From: Phocaeicola plebeius DSM 17135 | GTDB taxonomy: Bacteria; Bacteroidota; Bacteroidia; Bacteroidales; Bacteroidaceae | Length of the DNA stretch: 64,000 bases | NCBI RefSeq assembly: GCF_000187895.1 | Contig: NZ_DS990130.1 | Location: 620,001 to 684,000 of the forward strand | Direction of reading: 5' to 3' | Shown: one piece after another, positions 19,354-27,326 of the stretch | Position numbering within the stretch: position 1 is the first letter of the stretch | Layout of the letters: every line of letters starts with the position of its first letter | Made by a program: the position numbers and the translations under genes | Notes under the pieces: model-generated | Databases searched by the model: none | What the model was told of the DNA's origin: nothing | The model's input: the letters and a program-made list of their open reading frames with translations, nothing else

Positions 19354-20300
19354 TGAGTACGGAAAAAAAAGGAGTAGAGGCTTCTTTCAAGTCCATGGAT
19401 ACAGAAGAGTTTCTGGACATCCATTTTAATCGCCCGATAGGTTATGTGTGGGCGTTGTTTTTCCAGCGTTTCGGGGTACATCCCAATGTAGTGACCATCC
19501 TGTCCATCATTTTAGGAGTAGCGGCAGGAGTGATGTTTTACTATCCTGACATGACGCATACGCTGATTGGTATTTTCCTCTTGATGTGGGCCAACCATTA
19601 TGATAGTTGCGACGGGCAGCTGGCACGTATGACCGGCAAGAAAACCCGCTGGGGACGTATGCTCGACGGATTTGCCGGCGATCTTTGGTTTATCACCATC
19701 TATGCCGCTATCTGTCTGCGCCTGATGAACCAGCCGCTTCCTTTCCATCTGGGAGAAGCTTCCGGACAGACCTGGAGCATTTATATCTGGCTGATAGCCT
19801 GGTTCTCTGGTACGGTGTGCCATAGCAAGCAATGTACGCTGGCCGATTATTACCGCAACATCCACTTGTTCTTTCTGAAGGGAAAGGCGGGTAGTGAGTT
19901 GGATAATTTCAAGCAGCAACGTGAGATTTTCCATAGTCTGCCGTGGAAAGGCAACTTCTGGTGGAAGGCTTTCCTGTATTTCTATGGCAACTATACCCGC
20001 AAGCAGGAACAGATGACTCCTAACTTCCAGCGTTTCTATGCCTTTGTGCAGGAACGTTACGGTGACAACATTCCTCAGGAATTGCGTGATGAGTTCCGTG
20101 CCCTGAGCTTGCCGTTGATGAAGTACACCAACATCCTGACATTCAATACCCGCGCGATAGCCCTTTACATCAGCCTGCTGATAGGAGAACCGTGGTTGTA
20201 TTTCATTTTCGAGATGGTGGTGATGACCAGCCTGTTTGTGTACATGCGTCGTCGTCATGAAGCCCTGTGCGCATACCTTTACCATAAATACGCCAAGTGA
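19353..20300 (+). CDS. CDP-alcohol phosphatidyltransferase family membrane enzyme
   Basis: 315 residues with several membrane segments (about 45-65, 68-82, 115-130, 260-295). The family moves a phosphoalcohol between a CDP-activated partner and an alcohol. The motif begins canonically, D84, D87-G88, A91-R92, G101, D105, but the last Asp is at 110, where the consensus D(x)3D would put it at 109. The segment reads LDGFAGD. The one-residue shift is real in the DNA and may mark a subfamily. Start ATG overlaps the preceding stop; its own stop overlaps the flippase start. Likely role: joining an activated polyol phosphate to a lipid or second polyol. Confidence 0.82.
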   Translation: MSTEKKGVEASFKSMDTEEFLDIHFNRPIGYVWALFFQRFGVHPNVVTILSIILGVAAGVMFYYPDMTHTLIGIFLLMWANHYDSCDGQLARMTGKKTRWGRMLDGFAGDLWFITIYAAICLRLMNQPLPFHLGEASGQTWSIYIWLIAWFSGTVCHSKQCTLADYYRNIHLFFLKGKAGSELDNFKQQREIFHSLPWKGNFWWKAFLYFYGNYTRKQEQMTPNFQRFYAFVQERYGDNIPQELRDEFRALSLPLMKYTNILTFNTRAIALYISLLIGEPWLYFIFEMVVMTSLFVYMRRRHEALCAYLYHKYAK

Positions 20301-21307
20301 TGAAGGAAAAGTTTCGGAATATATTCTGGTTTTTCGGTATCTTTGCCATTGTGGTCATGCTCTGCACGTTCGATATGGACTATCAGGAGTTGTGGCAGAA
20401 CTTGCGCAAGGCAGGGGTATGGTTCCCGGCCGTGATTCTTTTGTGGGTGTTCATCTATTACCTGAATGCCTGGTCATGGTATGTCATTATCCGCGACGGG
20501 AAACATGCCAAGGTGCCCTTCTGGAAAGTCTATAAGTTGACTGTGTCCGGTTTTGCCCTGAACTATGCCACTCCGGTGGGACTGATGGGCGGTGAGCCGT
20601 ACCGTATCATGGAGCTTACTCCCTACGTAGGCGCCAGCAAGGCCACCTCATCGGTTATTCTCTATGTGATGATGCATATCTTTTCCCATTTCTGGTTCTG
20701 GCTGGTATCGGCGGTGCTCTTCGTGATTTTTGAGCCGATGAACTGGGGACTGGGCGTCATGCTGGCAGTAGTGGCGTTTGTCTGCCTGCTGGCCATTTAT
20801 TTCTTTATGAAAGGATACCGTAATGGGATGGCGGTGCGCACGTTCAAGCTGTTGTGTCATGTGCCTTATGTGAAGCGCTGGGCCAGTCGTTTCCTGACCG
20901 AAAAGAAGGAAACACTGGAGCGGGTAGACGCACAGATTGCCGAACTGCACAAGCAACGGAAAAGTACGTTTTATGTGGCGCTGGGACTGGAGTTCATGGC
21001 ACGTATCGTAGGTTGTGCCGAAGTGTTCTTTATCCTGAACATTCTGACCGACCATGTGAGCTTCCTGTCCTGTATCCTGATTATGGCCTTCACTTCCTTG
21101 TTTGCCAACCTGTTCTTCTTCTCGCCCATGCAGCTTGGAGCACGCGAGGGAGGATTTGCGCTGGCGGTAGGCGGACTGGCCATTCCGAGTGCGTTTGGCA
21201 TCTATACGGGACTGATTACCCGTGTGCGTGAATTGATATGGATTGTAATTGGCGTGTTGCTGATGAAGGTCGGCAACGGCACCCCAAATAAGACTAAAGA
21301 TGAGTAA
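20300..21307 (+). CDS. Flippase-like membrane protein (LPG synthase TM domain)
   Basis: 335 residues with about eight membrane helices. The sequence follows the lysylphosphatidylglycerol-synthase transmembrane family (YATPVGLMGGEPYRI, and FFFSPMQLGAREGGFALAVGGL near the end). These proteins move polar lipids or lipid-linked groups across the inner membrane. Here it follows the CDP-alcohol enzyme with overlapping stop/start (TGATG), so it probably handles that enzyme's product. I prefer ATG at 20300 to the GTG three bases earlier. It overlaps the HAD gene by 8 bases. Confidence 0.8.
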   Translation: MKEKFRNIFWFFGIFAIVVMLCTFDMDYQELWQNLRKAGVWFPAVILLWVFIYYLNAWSWYVIIRDGKHAKVPFWKVYKLTVSGFALNYATPVGLMGGEPYRIMELTPYVGASKATSSVILYVMMHIFSHFWFWLVSAVLFVIFEPMNWGLGVMLAVVAFVCLLAIYFFMKGYRNGMAVRTFKLLCHVPYVKRWASRFLTEKKETLERVDAQIAELHKQRKSTFYVALGLEFMARIVGCAEVFFILNILTDHVSFLSCILIMAFTSLFANLFFFSPMQLGAREGGFALAVGGLAIPSAFGIYTGLITRVRELIWIVIGVLLMKVGNGTPNKTKDE

Positions 21308-22022
21308 ACTGACAGATGTAAAAGGCGTAATCTTTGATTACGGAGGAACAATCGATACAAACAGCCGTCATTGGGCGGAAGTATTGTGGAGCAAGTATGA
21401 AGAGTTTCAGGTGCCGGTGGACAAGGCAAGTTTCCGCGAGGCATACGTGCATGGAGAACGTACGCTGGCCCGTGTACCATTGGTCAAGCCGGAGCATAAC
21501 TTCCACGATGTGTTGCGCATCAAGACCGACATTCAGGTGAAGTTCCTGGTGGAACAAGGCAAGCTGGACGGAGAAGAAGCCTGCCGGGAAAACTATGCGG
21601 AAAAAGTGGCCGACAGCTGCTACCGTTATGTGCTGGACGTGCTGGAACGTACCCGTCCCGTGGTGAAGGCACTTTCTGAACGCTACAAGCTGGTGCTGGT
21701 ATCCAATTTCTATGGAAATATTCAGACCATTCTGAAAGACTTCGGTTTGTTTGATTTCTTTGCCGACATCATCGAATCGTCGGTAGTGGGGGTGCGCAAG
21801 CCCGATCCAGCCATCTATCGCCTGGGCGTGGAAGCCATGGGGCTGCCTGCCGAGAATGTGCTGGTGGTAGGAGATTCCTTTTCCAAGGACGTGGTACCCG
21901 CAAAAACCGTGGGTTGCAAGGTGGCCTGGCTGAAAGGTGAAGGCTGGGGCAACGAAGAAATAGATGAAACACTTCCGGATGTAATCATCACCGATTTGCC
22001 GGAACTCTTGTCGTATGTATAA
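21300..22022 (+). CDS. HAD-family hydrolase
   Basis: 240 residues. The HAD fold is clear: motif I GVIFDYGGTID, motif II VLVSNFYGN, motif III region VGVRKPDP and motif IV VVGDSFSKDVVPAKTVG. Motif I has the nucleophile Asp, but the usual second Asp (DxD) is Gly (FDYGGT). This is found in a subset of HAD enzymes and usually changes substrate class or activity. In this cluster it could remove a phosphate from a polyol-phosphate lipid head group. It overlaps the flippase gene by 8 bases, and the MFS gene begins 13 bases after its stop. Confidence 0.82.
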   Translation: MSKLTDVKGVIFDYGGTIDTNSRHWAEVLWSKYEEFQVPVDKASFREAYVHGERTLARVPLVKPEHNFHDVLRIKTDIQVKFLVEQGKLDGEEACRENYAEKVADSCYRYVLDVLERTRPVVKALSERYKLVLVSNFYGNIQTILKDFGLFDFFADIIESSVVGVRKPDPAIYRLGVEAMGLPAENVLVVGDSFSKDVVPAKTVGCKVAWLKGEGWGNEEIDETLPDVIITDLPELLSYV

Positions 22023-22035
22023 AGGAGGGGCACCG

Positions 22036-23241
22036 ATGAAGAAAAAAGGAATTGCCCTGGTGGAACGCCAATACCTGTTCCCCTTTGTACTGATTACGTC
22101 CCTCTTTTTCCTGTGGGGATTTGCTCATGCCATTCTGGACGTGCTGAACAAGCATTTCCAGGAGTTGCTTACCATTACCCGTACCCATTCGGCCATGATT
22201 CAGGCTACGATGTACATGGGATATTTCATCATGGCCATTCCGGCCGGATTATTTATCAACCGTCACGGATACCGTAAGGGAGTAGTGCTTGGTTTGTTGC
22301 TCTACGGAATAGGCTCGTTGTTGTTCATTCCCGGACAATATATAGCTTCGTTCAATATGTTCCTGTTCTCGTTATTCGTTATCGGGTGCGGACTAACCTT
22401 CCTGGAAACGGCCGCCAATCCGTATGTCACAGAATTGGGAGCACGGGAAACGGCTGCCAGCCGATTGAATTTCGCCCAGTCATTCAACGGGCTGGGATGT
22501 ATCTTTGCGCCGATTCTGACCGGTCTCTTGCTTTTCTCTGACGAAGACAAGGGAGCAAGCGGTAATGTGGCCCTTCCGTATGCCGTAATGGGAGTGATTG
22601 TCCTGCTGGCTGCGCTGGCTTTTATGCGCGTACGTCTGCCGGAAATTCCCCATGAGGAGGAAGTGGACAGTGAAGGCCATCGCGTAGGTCTGTGGGCGCA
22701 TAAGCTTTTTGTGTTCGGACTGGTTGCACTGTTTGCCTACGAGGTATCCGAGATTTCCATCAACAGTTTCTTTATCAACTACGTGACAGAGGTCGGCTGG
22801 ATGAATGCCCGCGATGCCTCACTGGTACTTTCGTTCGGTGGACTGGGACTGTTCATGGTAGGACGTTTCGTGGGAAGCTGGATTATGCGTCGCGTCCGTG
22901 CCGAGAAGATGCTCTTCTGGTGTGCTACGGGAACGGTCATCACTACGCTGCTGGTGATTTTGGATTTAGGTTCCGTATCGTTCGTAGCCCTGCTTTGCGG
23001 TTATGCCTTCGAAGCCATTATGTTCCCCACCATTTTTGCTCTCTCCCTGAAAGGGCTGGGCAGCCATACGAAACGTGCCTCTTCCTTCCTGATGATGTCG
23101 CCGGTGGGCGGTGCCGTAGGTCCGGTACTTATGGGACTGGTAGGCGACTACGCCGATATGCACTGGGCGTTCGTTGTGCCTTTCGTCGGCTACGTAGTGG
23201 TGTGGTTCTATGCCCGCCACATGATGCAGCAGAAAAACTAA
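22036..23241 (+). CDS. Sugar MFS transporter, FucP-like
   Basis: 401 residues, about 12 membrane helices. ITSLFFLWGFAHAILDVLNKHFQ is close to the opening helix of the fucose/glucose/galactose-proton symporter (FHS) family, and FLETAANPYVTELG is another family signature. These import a hexose or similar polyol with protons. I start at 22036 (MKKKGIAL) because AAAGGAGG at 22021-22028 is ideally placed in front of it. An ATG at 22015 would overlap the HAD gene. As last gene of the run it could supply the polyol used by the upstream enzymes, or simply be a sugar importer. Confidence 0.82.
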   Translation: MKKKGIALVERQYLFPFVLITSLFFLWGFAHAILDVLNKHFQELLTITRTHSAMIQATMYMGYFIMAIPAGLFINRHGYRKGVVLGLLLYGIGSLLFIPGQYIASFNMFLFSLFVIGCGLTFLETAANPYVTELGARETAASRLNFAQSFNGLGCIFAPILTGLLLFSDEDKGASGNVALPYAVMGVIVLLAALAFMRVRLPEIPHEEEVDSEGHRVGLWAHKLFVFGLVALFAYEVSEISINSFFINYVTEVGWMNARDASLVLSFGGLGLFMVGRFVGSWIMRRVRAEKMLFWCATGTVITTLLVILDLGSVSFVALLCGYAFEAIMFPTIFALSLKGLGSHTKRASSFLMMSPVGGAVGPVLMGLVGDYADMHWAFVVPFVGYVVVWFYARHMMQQKN

Positions 23242-23273
23242 TATTATTTTCCTTTGCGGAAAGCATACATAAA

Positions 23274-23326
23274 AGAAGCGCGGAACTCTTCAGTGTCTCC
23301 CGACACCTTGAGAGTTCCGCGCTTCT
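23274..23326. terminator. Terminator between the sugar MFS gene and the DUF4890 gene
   Basis: AGAAGCGCGGAACTCT (23274-23289) pairs perfectly with 23311-23326, with an inner GTGTC/GACAC stem. On the minus strand a TTTT run follows, so it should stop the minus-strand gene well. It probably also ends the long plus-strand operon. Confidence 0.8.
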
Positions 23327-23350
23327 GCGATTAATGATAATTATAGTAAG

Positions 23351-23914
23351 TTATTTGTTTTGAGGAGCCTGTGGACATGCCGGGCATACGTTCGGACATC
23401 CCGGAGCGGGCATCTTTCCCGGTTTACCCATTTTACCCTGCTTCATAGGGAAGTTACCTTTGTGCATTTTGCCCGGGCGAGGCATGCTGAACACTTTTTC
23501 CAGCTGGCGGGCATTCAGAATCTTCTTGAATGAAGCATAGTACTTCTTCTGGGTATCGAGTATCTTCTGCTGAGTTTCAAAACGCTTTTCAATGTCCTGC
23601 TGGATCTGTGCATCGGTACGTTCAGATGGCTTTACCTTTTGGTTTTCTTCTGGAGCCGGACGGCATTCTTTCAAGGCAGTCAGGTATTCCTTGTAGAGAG
23701 AAGTAAACTGAGCCAGCTTGCTATCGTCCAGCATCAGTTGTTTTCCCATGCGCTGAGCCTGTGCGTCCATGCGTTGTTCCGGAGTGAGTTTCACCTTGCA
23801 GGGCTTTTCGGCTTTTTCAGGACAAACCTGAGACGTTGTGTTTTGTGCCATTACGTTTCCAAAACCTAAACATACGGTAAGAATCAATGTAGATAATAAA
23901 CGAGTTGTTTTCAT
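23351..23914 (-). CDS. Secreted DUF4890-like protein
   Basis: 187 residues. A signal peptide (about 1-24, ending GNVMAQ) leads into a helical, Lys/Gln-rich body with KLTPEQRMDAQAQRMGKQL and QQKILDTQKKYYASFKKIL. This is the layout of DUF4890 proteins and broadly like CpxP/Spy periplasmic proteins, whose LTxxQ motifs it echoes (LTPEQ). The C-terminal 45 residues are Lys/Gly/Pro/Met-rich with repeated GKMGKPGKM, followed by four Cys. Met-rich tails can bind copper, but I only infer this. Start at ATG 23914; a TTG nine bases upstream is less likely. Confidence 0.75.
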   Translation of the reverse strand: MKTTRLLSTLILTVCLGFGNVMAQNTTSQVCPEKAEKPCKVKLTPEQRMDAQAQRMGKQLMLDDSKLAQFTSLYKEYLTALKECRPAPEENQKVKPSERTDAQIQQDIEKRFETQQKILDTQKKYYASFKKILNARQLEKVFSMPRPGKMHKGNFPMKQGKMGKPGKMPAPGCPNVCPACPQAPQNK

Positions 23915-24124
23915 TGTTGTCAAAATTTAAAAGTGAATAATCATTTTCAGTGCACTTACGGCTTTAAGACAATGAATCCTTCTCGTGGTTTATTGAGAAA
24001 ATACTTTTTTAACATTTTTGCGGTATAAACCTCCGAAATGTAAAATTTTAGGGTGTAAATTTAGAGAAAGTGTGAATTTACTTAGTAAAATAGAACTTAG
24101 CAAACGACGTTTTCTACCAGACTG

Positions 24125-25744
24125 CTAAAAGTCAGCTTCTTTTACGATGTGCAATTTTTCTCCAGTTACCGGATGTACGAATTCCAGTGAGGCGGCATGC
24201 AGATACAGACGGTCGGACGGTTGGCCGTAGAGGTCGTCGCCTACAATCGGATGGTTCAATCCCTCCGGATGGGCGGCATGTACACGGAGCTGATGGGTAC
24301 GTCCCGTATGCGGATAGAATGTAACCCGTGTGCTTCCGCCCTTGCGTTCCAGCACCCGGTAGGAAGTGACCGCCCGTTTGCCATACTCCCGGCTTACCAT
24401 CTGGCGCGGACGATCCATCGGGTTCGGACAGATAGGCAGGTCGATGATGCCCTCGTCAGTTTCCAGTTCTCCCTCCAACAGGGCCGTGTAACGCTTTTGG
24501 ATAAGACGTGTTTCGAAAAGAGCCTGAAGTTCCTTATGTACCTCTTTGGTTTTGGCCGCGAGCAGCAGGCCGGAAGTAGCCATGTCCAGGCGGTGTACGA
24601 TGAGCGGACCGGTGGCCTTGGGATAAAGGTTGTGCAAGCGCTGTAGAATAGAGTCGAGGTCGTTCTTGCCCGGTACGGAGAGCATGCCTGCCGGCTTGTG
24701 TACCACCAGAAGCCATTCGTCCTCGTAGAGAATCTCCAGTGCCGTCTGGCGGTGTACATCCTCCTCCAGCGGGTTCGGTTCCACGTCCAGTCCCACGAGC
24801 ATGTGTTTCAGAATCGGTTCACACTTCCCTTTGCACGACGGATAGAAATGTCCTTCGCGGCGTATCTCGTCCTTGGGCGACATGCCCCACCAGAACTCGC
24901 CCATAGCCAATGGCTGGAGCTGATGCAGGTAAGCATACTGAAGTAATTTAGGAAGTGCGCATTCGCCTGCACCGGCCGGCGGTGTCTTTTGCGGAGTAGA
25001 GCGGAAAATCTCGCATAAATCTTTCACTTCCCCCCGTGCGTTGAGCATGCGGAACTGGGCGAACAGACGCATCTGGAGAGCCGCCGAGCGTGTTTTCCGT
25101 TCGTGGCGCAACGCCTGAATCTCCTGGTCGAGGGTCTGGAAAGCCTCTCCGGCCGCTTGTACCTTCTCTTTCAATCTCCGTTCCAACCGTTTGAACTCTG
25201 CTTTCTGAAACTGGCTTTCGCGCGACATCGCTTCCGCTTCTTCGGGTGAAACGCCTTCCTTTCGACGTTGTTCACGGAGGTTTTTCGCTTCTTTCAGCTT
25301 CTGTTTTTCAGAAGCCAGTGTGGCTTGTGCCTCTTCTTCCGCCTTCTTCCATTCCTCCCGAGCCGAGCAGTATGCCTCGCTGGCCTCCATGGCGGCAATC
25401 CGGTGGTTGATGCCGGAAATCTCCGCTTCCTCAATGCGGAAAAAGCCGTCGGGTTGCAGGAGGTCGTACACTGGCGGAACGAAAAACGCATGGTGGTTGC
25501 TTCCAGCCAGGTTGCCCGAAAAAGCGGCCAGGTACCCCAGCTTTCCTTCGGTATCCTTTATTACCAGTACCCCGAACATCTTTCCCTGACGAAGTTCCTC
25601 CTGCCAGTCGTCCCGTGTGAGCAGGTACTGACGTACCTCATCAGCCGCCAGTCGGGTGAGCGGGTGAGGGGTGTAGTGGAAAGGAAAGGTGAAAGCTTTC
25701 GGTAAGGCGATGCCTTCGATTGGGGTATGGAAGGAATGTATCAT
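24125..25744 (-). CDS. RluA-family pseudouridine synthase with long N-terminal extension
   Basis: 539 residues. The C-terminal 210 residues are an RluA-type catalytic domain: VVHKPAGMLSVPGK, then VHRLDMATSGLLLAAKT with the catalytic Asp of HRLD, and TGRTHQLRVHAA. It isomerises uridine in rRNA or tRNA. The first 320 residues are not the usual S4 domain: an alpha/beta part (GVLVIKDTEGKLGYLAAFSG) is followed by a long charged coiled coil at about 130-225 (EEAQATLASEKQKLKEAKNL and onwards). This longer form is common in Bacteroidales. Target uridine unknown. A promoter lies at 25777-25785. Confidence 0.9.
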   Translation of the reverse strand: MIHSFHTPIEGIALPKAFTFPFHYTPHPLTRLAADEVRQYLLTRDDWQEELRQGKMFGVLVIKDTEGKLGYLAAFSGNLAGSNHHAFFVPPVYDLLQPDGFFRIEEAEISGINHRIAAMEASEAYCSAREEWKKAEEEAQATLASEKQKLKEAKNLREQRRKEGVSPEEAEAMSRESQFQKAEFKRLERRLKEKVQAAGEAFQTLDQEIQALRHERKTRSAALQMRLFAQFRMLNARGEVKDLCEIFRSTPQKTPPAGAGECALPKLLQYAYLHQLQPLAMGEFWWGMSPKDEIRREGHFYPSCKGKCEPILKHMLVGLDVEPNPLEEDVHRQTALEILYEDEWLLVVHKPAGMLSVPGKNDLDSILQRLHNLYPKATGPLIVHRLDMATSGLLLAAKTKEVHKELQALFETRLIQKRYTALLEGELETDEGIIDLPICPNPMDRPRQMVSREYGKRAVTSYRVLERKGGSTRVTFYPHTGRTHQLRVHAAHPEGLNHPIVGDDLYGQPSDRLYLHAASLEFVHPVTGEKLHIVKEADF

Positions 25745-25776
25745 GGTGAAATATTGAGTTCATTTTTATTGTGGGG

Positions 25777-25785
25777 GCAAAGGTA
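25777..25785 (-). promoter_or_regulatory. Promoter -7 element of the pseudouridine synthase gene
   Basis: Minus-strand TACCTTTGC is a full match to the -7 consensus, 33 bases upstream of the ATG. I see no clear -33 TTG. Confidence 0.55.
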
Positions 25786-25851
25786 CGAATAAAATGGCTT
25801 CTATAGAAATGAAGGTATATATATCCTATATGATGTATCTTATGACTGTTT

Positions 25852-25885
25852 TTGTACAATGGATAGAAGAAAAATGTATTTTTGT
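25852..25885 (+). promoter_or_regulatory. Probable promoter of the serine hydrolase gene
   Basis: TATTTTTGT at 25877-25885 matches the -7 element, with TTG at 25852-25854 and 22 bases between. The leader to the ATG is about 85 bases. Confidence 0.5.
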
Positions 25886-25973
25886 AAATGCTGTAGTGTA
25901 CATGAACTTTCACAGAGTTATTAATCTGAGTCACAAATTCCATATTTCCTGTGATGAAACGACCTGAAATCCT

Positions 25974-27134
25974 ATGAAAACAAAAAAGAAAACCATTCTT
26001 CGCCTGCTCATCGCTCTGGTAGTGGTAATAGGTGTGGTGTATGCTTCGTTGCCCTACTATGCCCGTCAGGCACTCATTCACTGGATGCCCGTCATCGATG
26101 ACCTGGAAACCTTTCACCGGCACACGGTACGCCATAATCCCGATGACGTGTGGCACTGGCCCCTTTCTGCTGATTATAACCGTTACCAGCTGGCGGAGAA
26201 GGATGCGCACTACCTGGACAGCCTGCGCACCGTGTCCTTCCTCGTTATCCGTCGTGACAGCATCGTCTTCGAAAGTTACCGTGACGGGTGGAATGACACA
26301 CTGACCTCAAATATCTATTCTGCTACAAAGACCATTGTGGGACTACTGGCGGGAGCTGCCCTCGACGAAGGAAAGATTCATAGTCTGGACGACCCCGTAT
26401 CGCGCTACATACCTGCCTATACAAAAGGAATGCAGGCTGACGTCACCCTGCGCCATTTGCTGACCATGAGTGGCGGCATGGCGTGGGATGAGGCGTACGC
26501 GTCGCTTTTTTCTGTCACAACGCACGGTTATTACGGCAACGATCTTTATGACCTGGTGACGGGTCTGGAGGTAGTTGACCGTCCCGGCGTGCAATATTCC
26601 TACCGTAGTGGTGAGACGCAACTGTTGGCTTTTGTCATCGAGGCAGCCACCGGACAAACACTAAGCGACTATGCCGAAGAGAAGCTCTGGCGTCCGATGC
26701 AGGCCGAACGGGATGCCTATTGGTTACTGGACAAAAAAGACGGTGACGAAAAAGCCTTCTGTTGCTTCCATACCACGGCCCGCGATGTAGCCCGTTTCGG
26801 AAGTCTCCTGTTGCATCGTGGTAATTGGCAGGGCCGCCAGCTGGTTCCCGAAGCCTATATGGATGAATTGATGCGTCCCGCTGCGTACCTGAAAGACCAG
26901 TGGGGTAGGGATTCACTCAGCTATTATGGCTTCCAGACGTGGGTGATGGATTATCACGGTATGCGTTGCCCTTACATGCGCGGTATGCTGGGGCAATACA
27001 TCATCGCCATTCCTGATTGGGATGCCATCGTCGTGCGCCTGGGCCGTAAGCGTTGCGATGTATATAATCGTGAGATTACGACCGATATTACGCGGTATAT
27101 GGATATAGCTATGAAGATACTGAATGAAAAATGA
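25974..27134 (+). CDS. Serine hydrolase, class C beta-lactamase-like
   Basis: 386 residues. The N-terminal hydrophobic segment at about 7-25 serves as signal anchor or signal peptide, placing the enzyme in the periplasm. The beta-lactamase/DD-peptidase fold is shown by the SxxK nucleophile motif in YSATKTIV and by YSYRSGETQLL, where Tyr-Arg-Ser stands at the usual YxN position. Members include esterases, peptidases and carboxypeptidases; real class C beta-lactamases have YAN, so resistance should not be assumed. It stands alone with its own promoter. Confidence 0.88.
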   Translation: MKTKKKTILRLLIALVVVIGVVYASLPYYARQALIHWMPVIDDLETFHRHTVRHNPDDVWHWPLSADYNRYQLAEKDAHYLDSLRTVSFLVIRRDSIVFESYRDGWNDTLTSNIYSATKTIVGLLAGAALDEGKIHSLDDPVSRYIPAYTKGMQADVTLRHLLTMSGGMAWDEAYASLFSVTTHGYYGNDLYDLVTGLEVVDRPGVQYSYRSGETQLLAFVIEAATGQTLSDYAEEKLWRPMQAERDAYWLLDKKDGDEKAFCCFHTTARDVARFGSLLLHRGNWQGRQLVPEAYMDELMRPAAYLKDQWGRDSLSYYGFQTWVMDYHGMRCPYMRGMLGQYIIAIPDWDAIVVRLGRKRCDVYNREITTDITRYMDIAMKILNEK

Positions 27135-27273
27135 TGGGCTGCGTCAGAGCAATGGTAGCTTAATGCATATTTAGCTTTTCCATGACTTGGCTATGGAAAA
27201 TTTGGAAGAGTAATTACAGAAATGAAAGGTGATTTTATCAACTTATGAAGTTGTTTTGACCATTTTTTGATAT

Positions 27274-27303
27274 TTGAAAACGAAAGAATTGCACTACTTT
27301 TGT
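27274..27303 (+). promoter_or_regulatory. Promoter of the 694-residue secreted protein gene
   Basis: TTG at 27274-27276 and TACTTTTGT at 27295-27303 with 18 bases between match the Bacteroidetes consensus. The start codon is 24 bases downstream. Confidence 0.6.
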
Positions 27304-27326
27304 CATCACTATTATAATTTCATGCT

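Noticed and set aside
25974..27134. Beta-lactamase resistance gene
   Set aside because: The SxxK motif fits the fold, but the second motif is YRS and not YAN; general serine hydrolase is the safer call.
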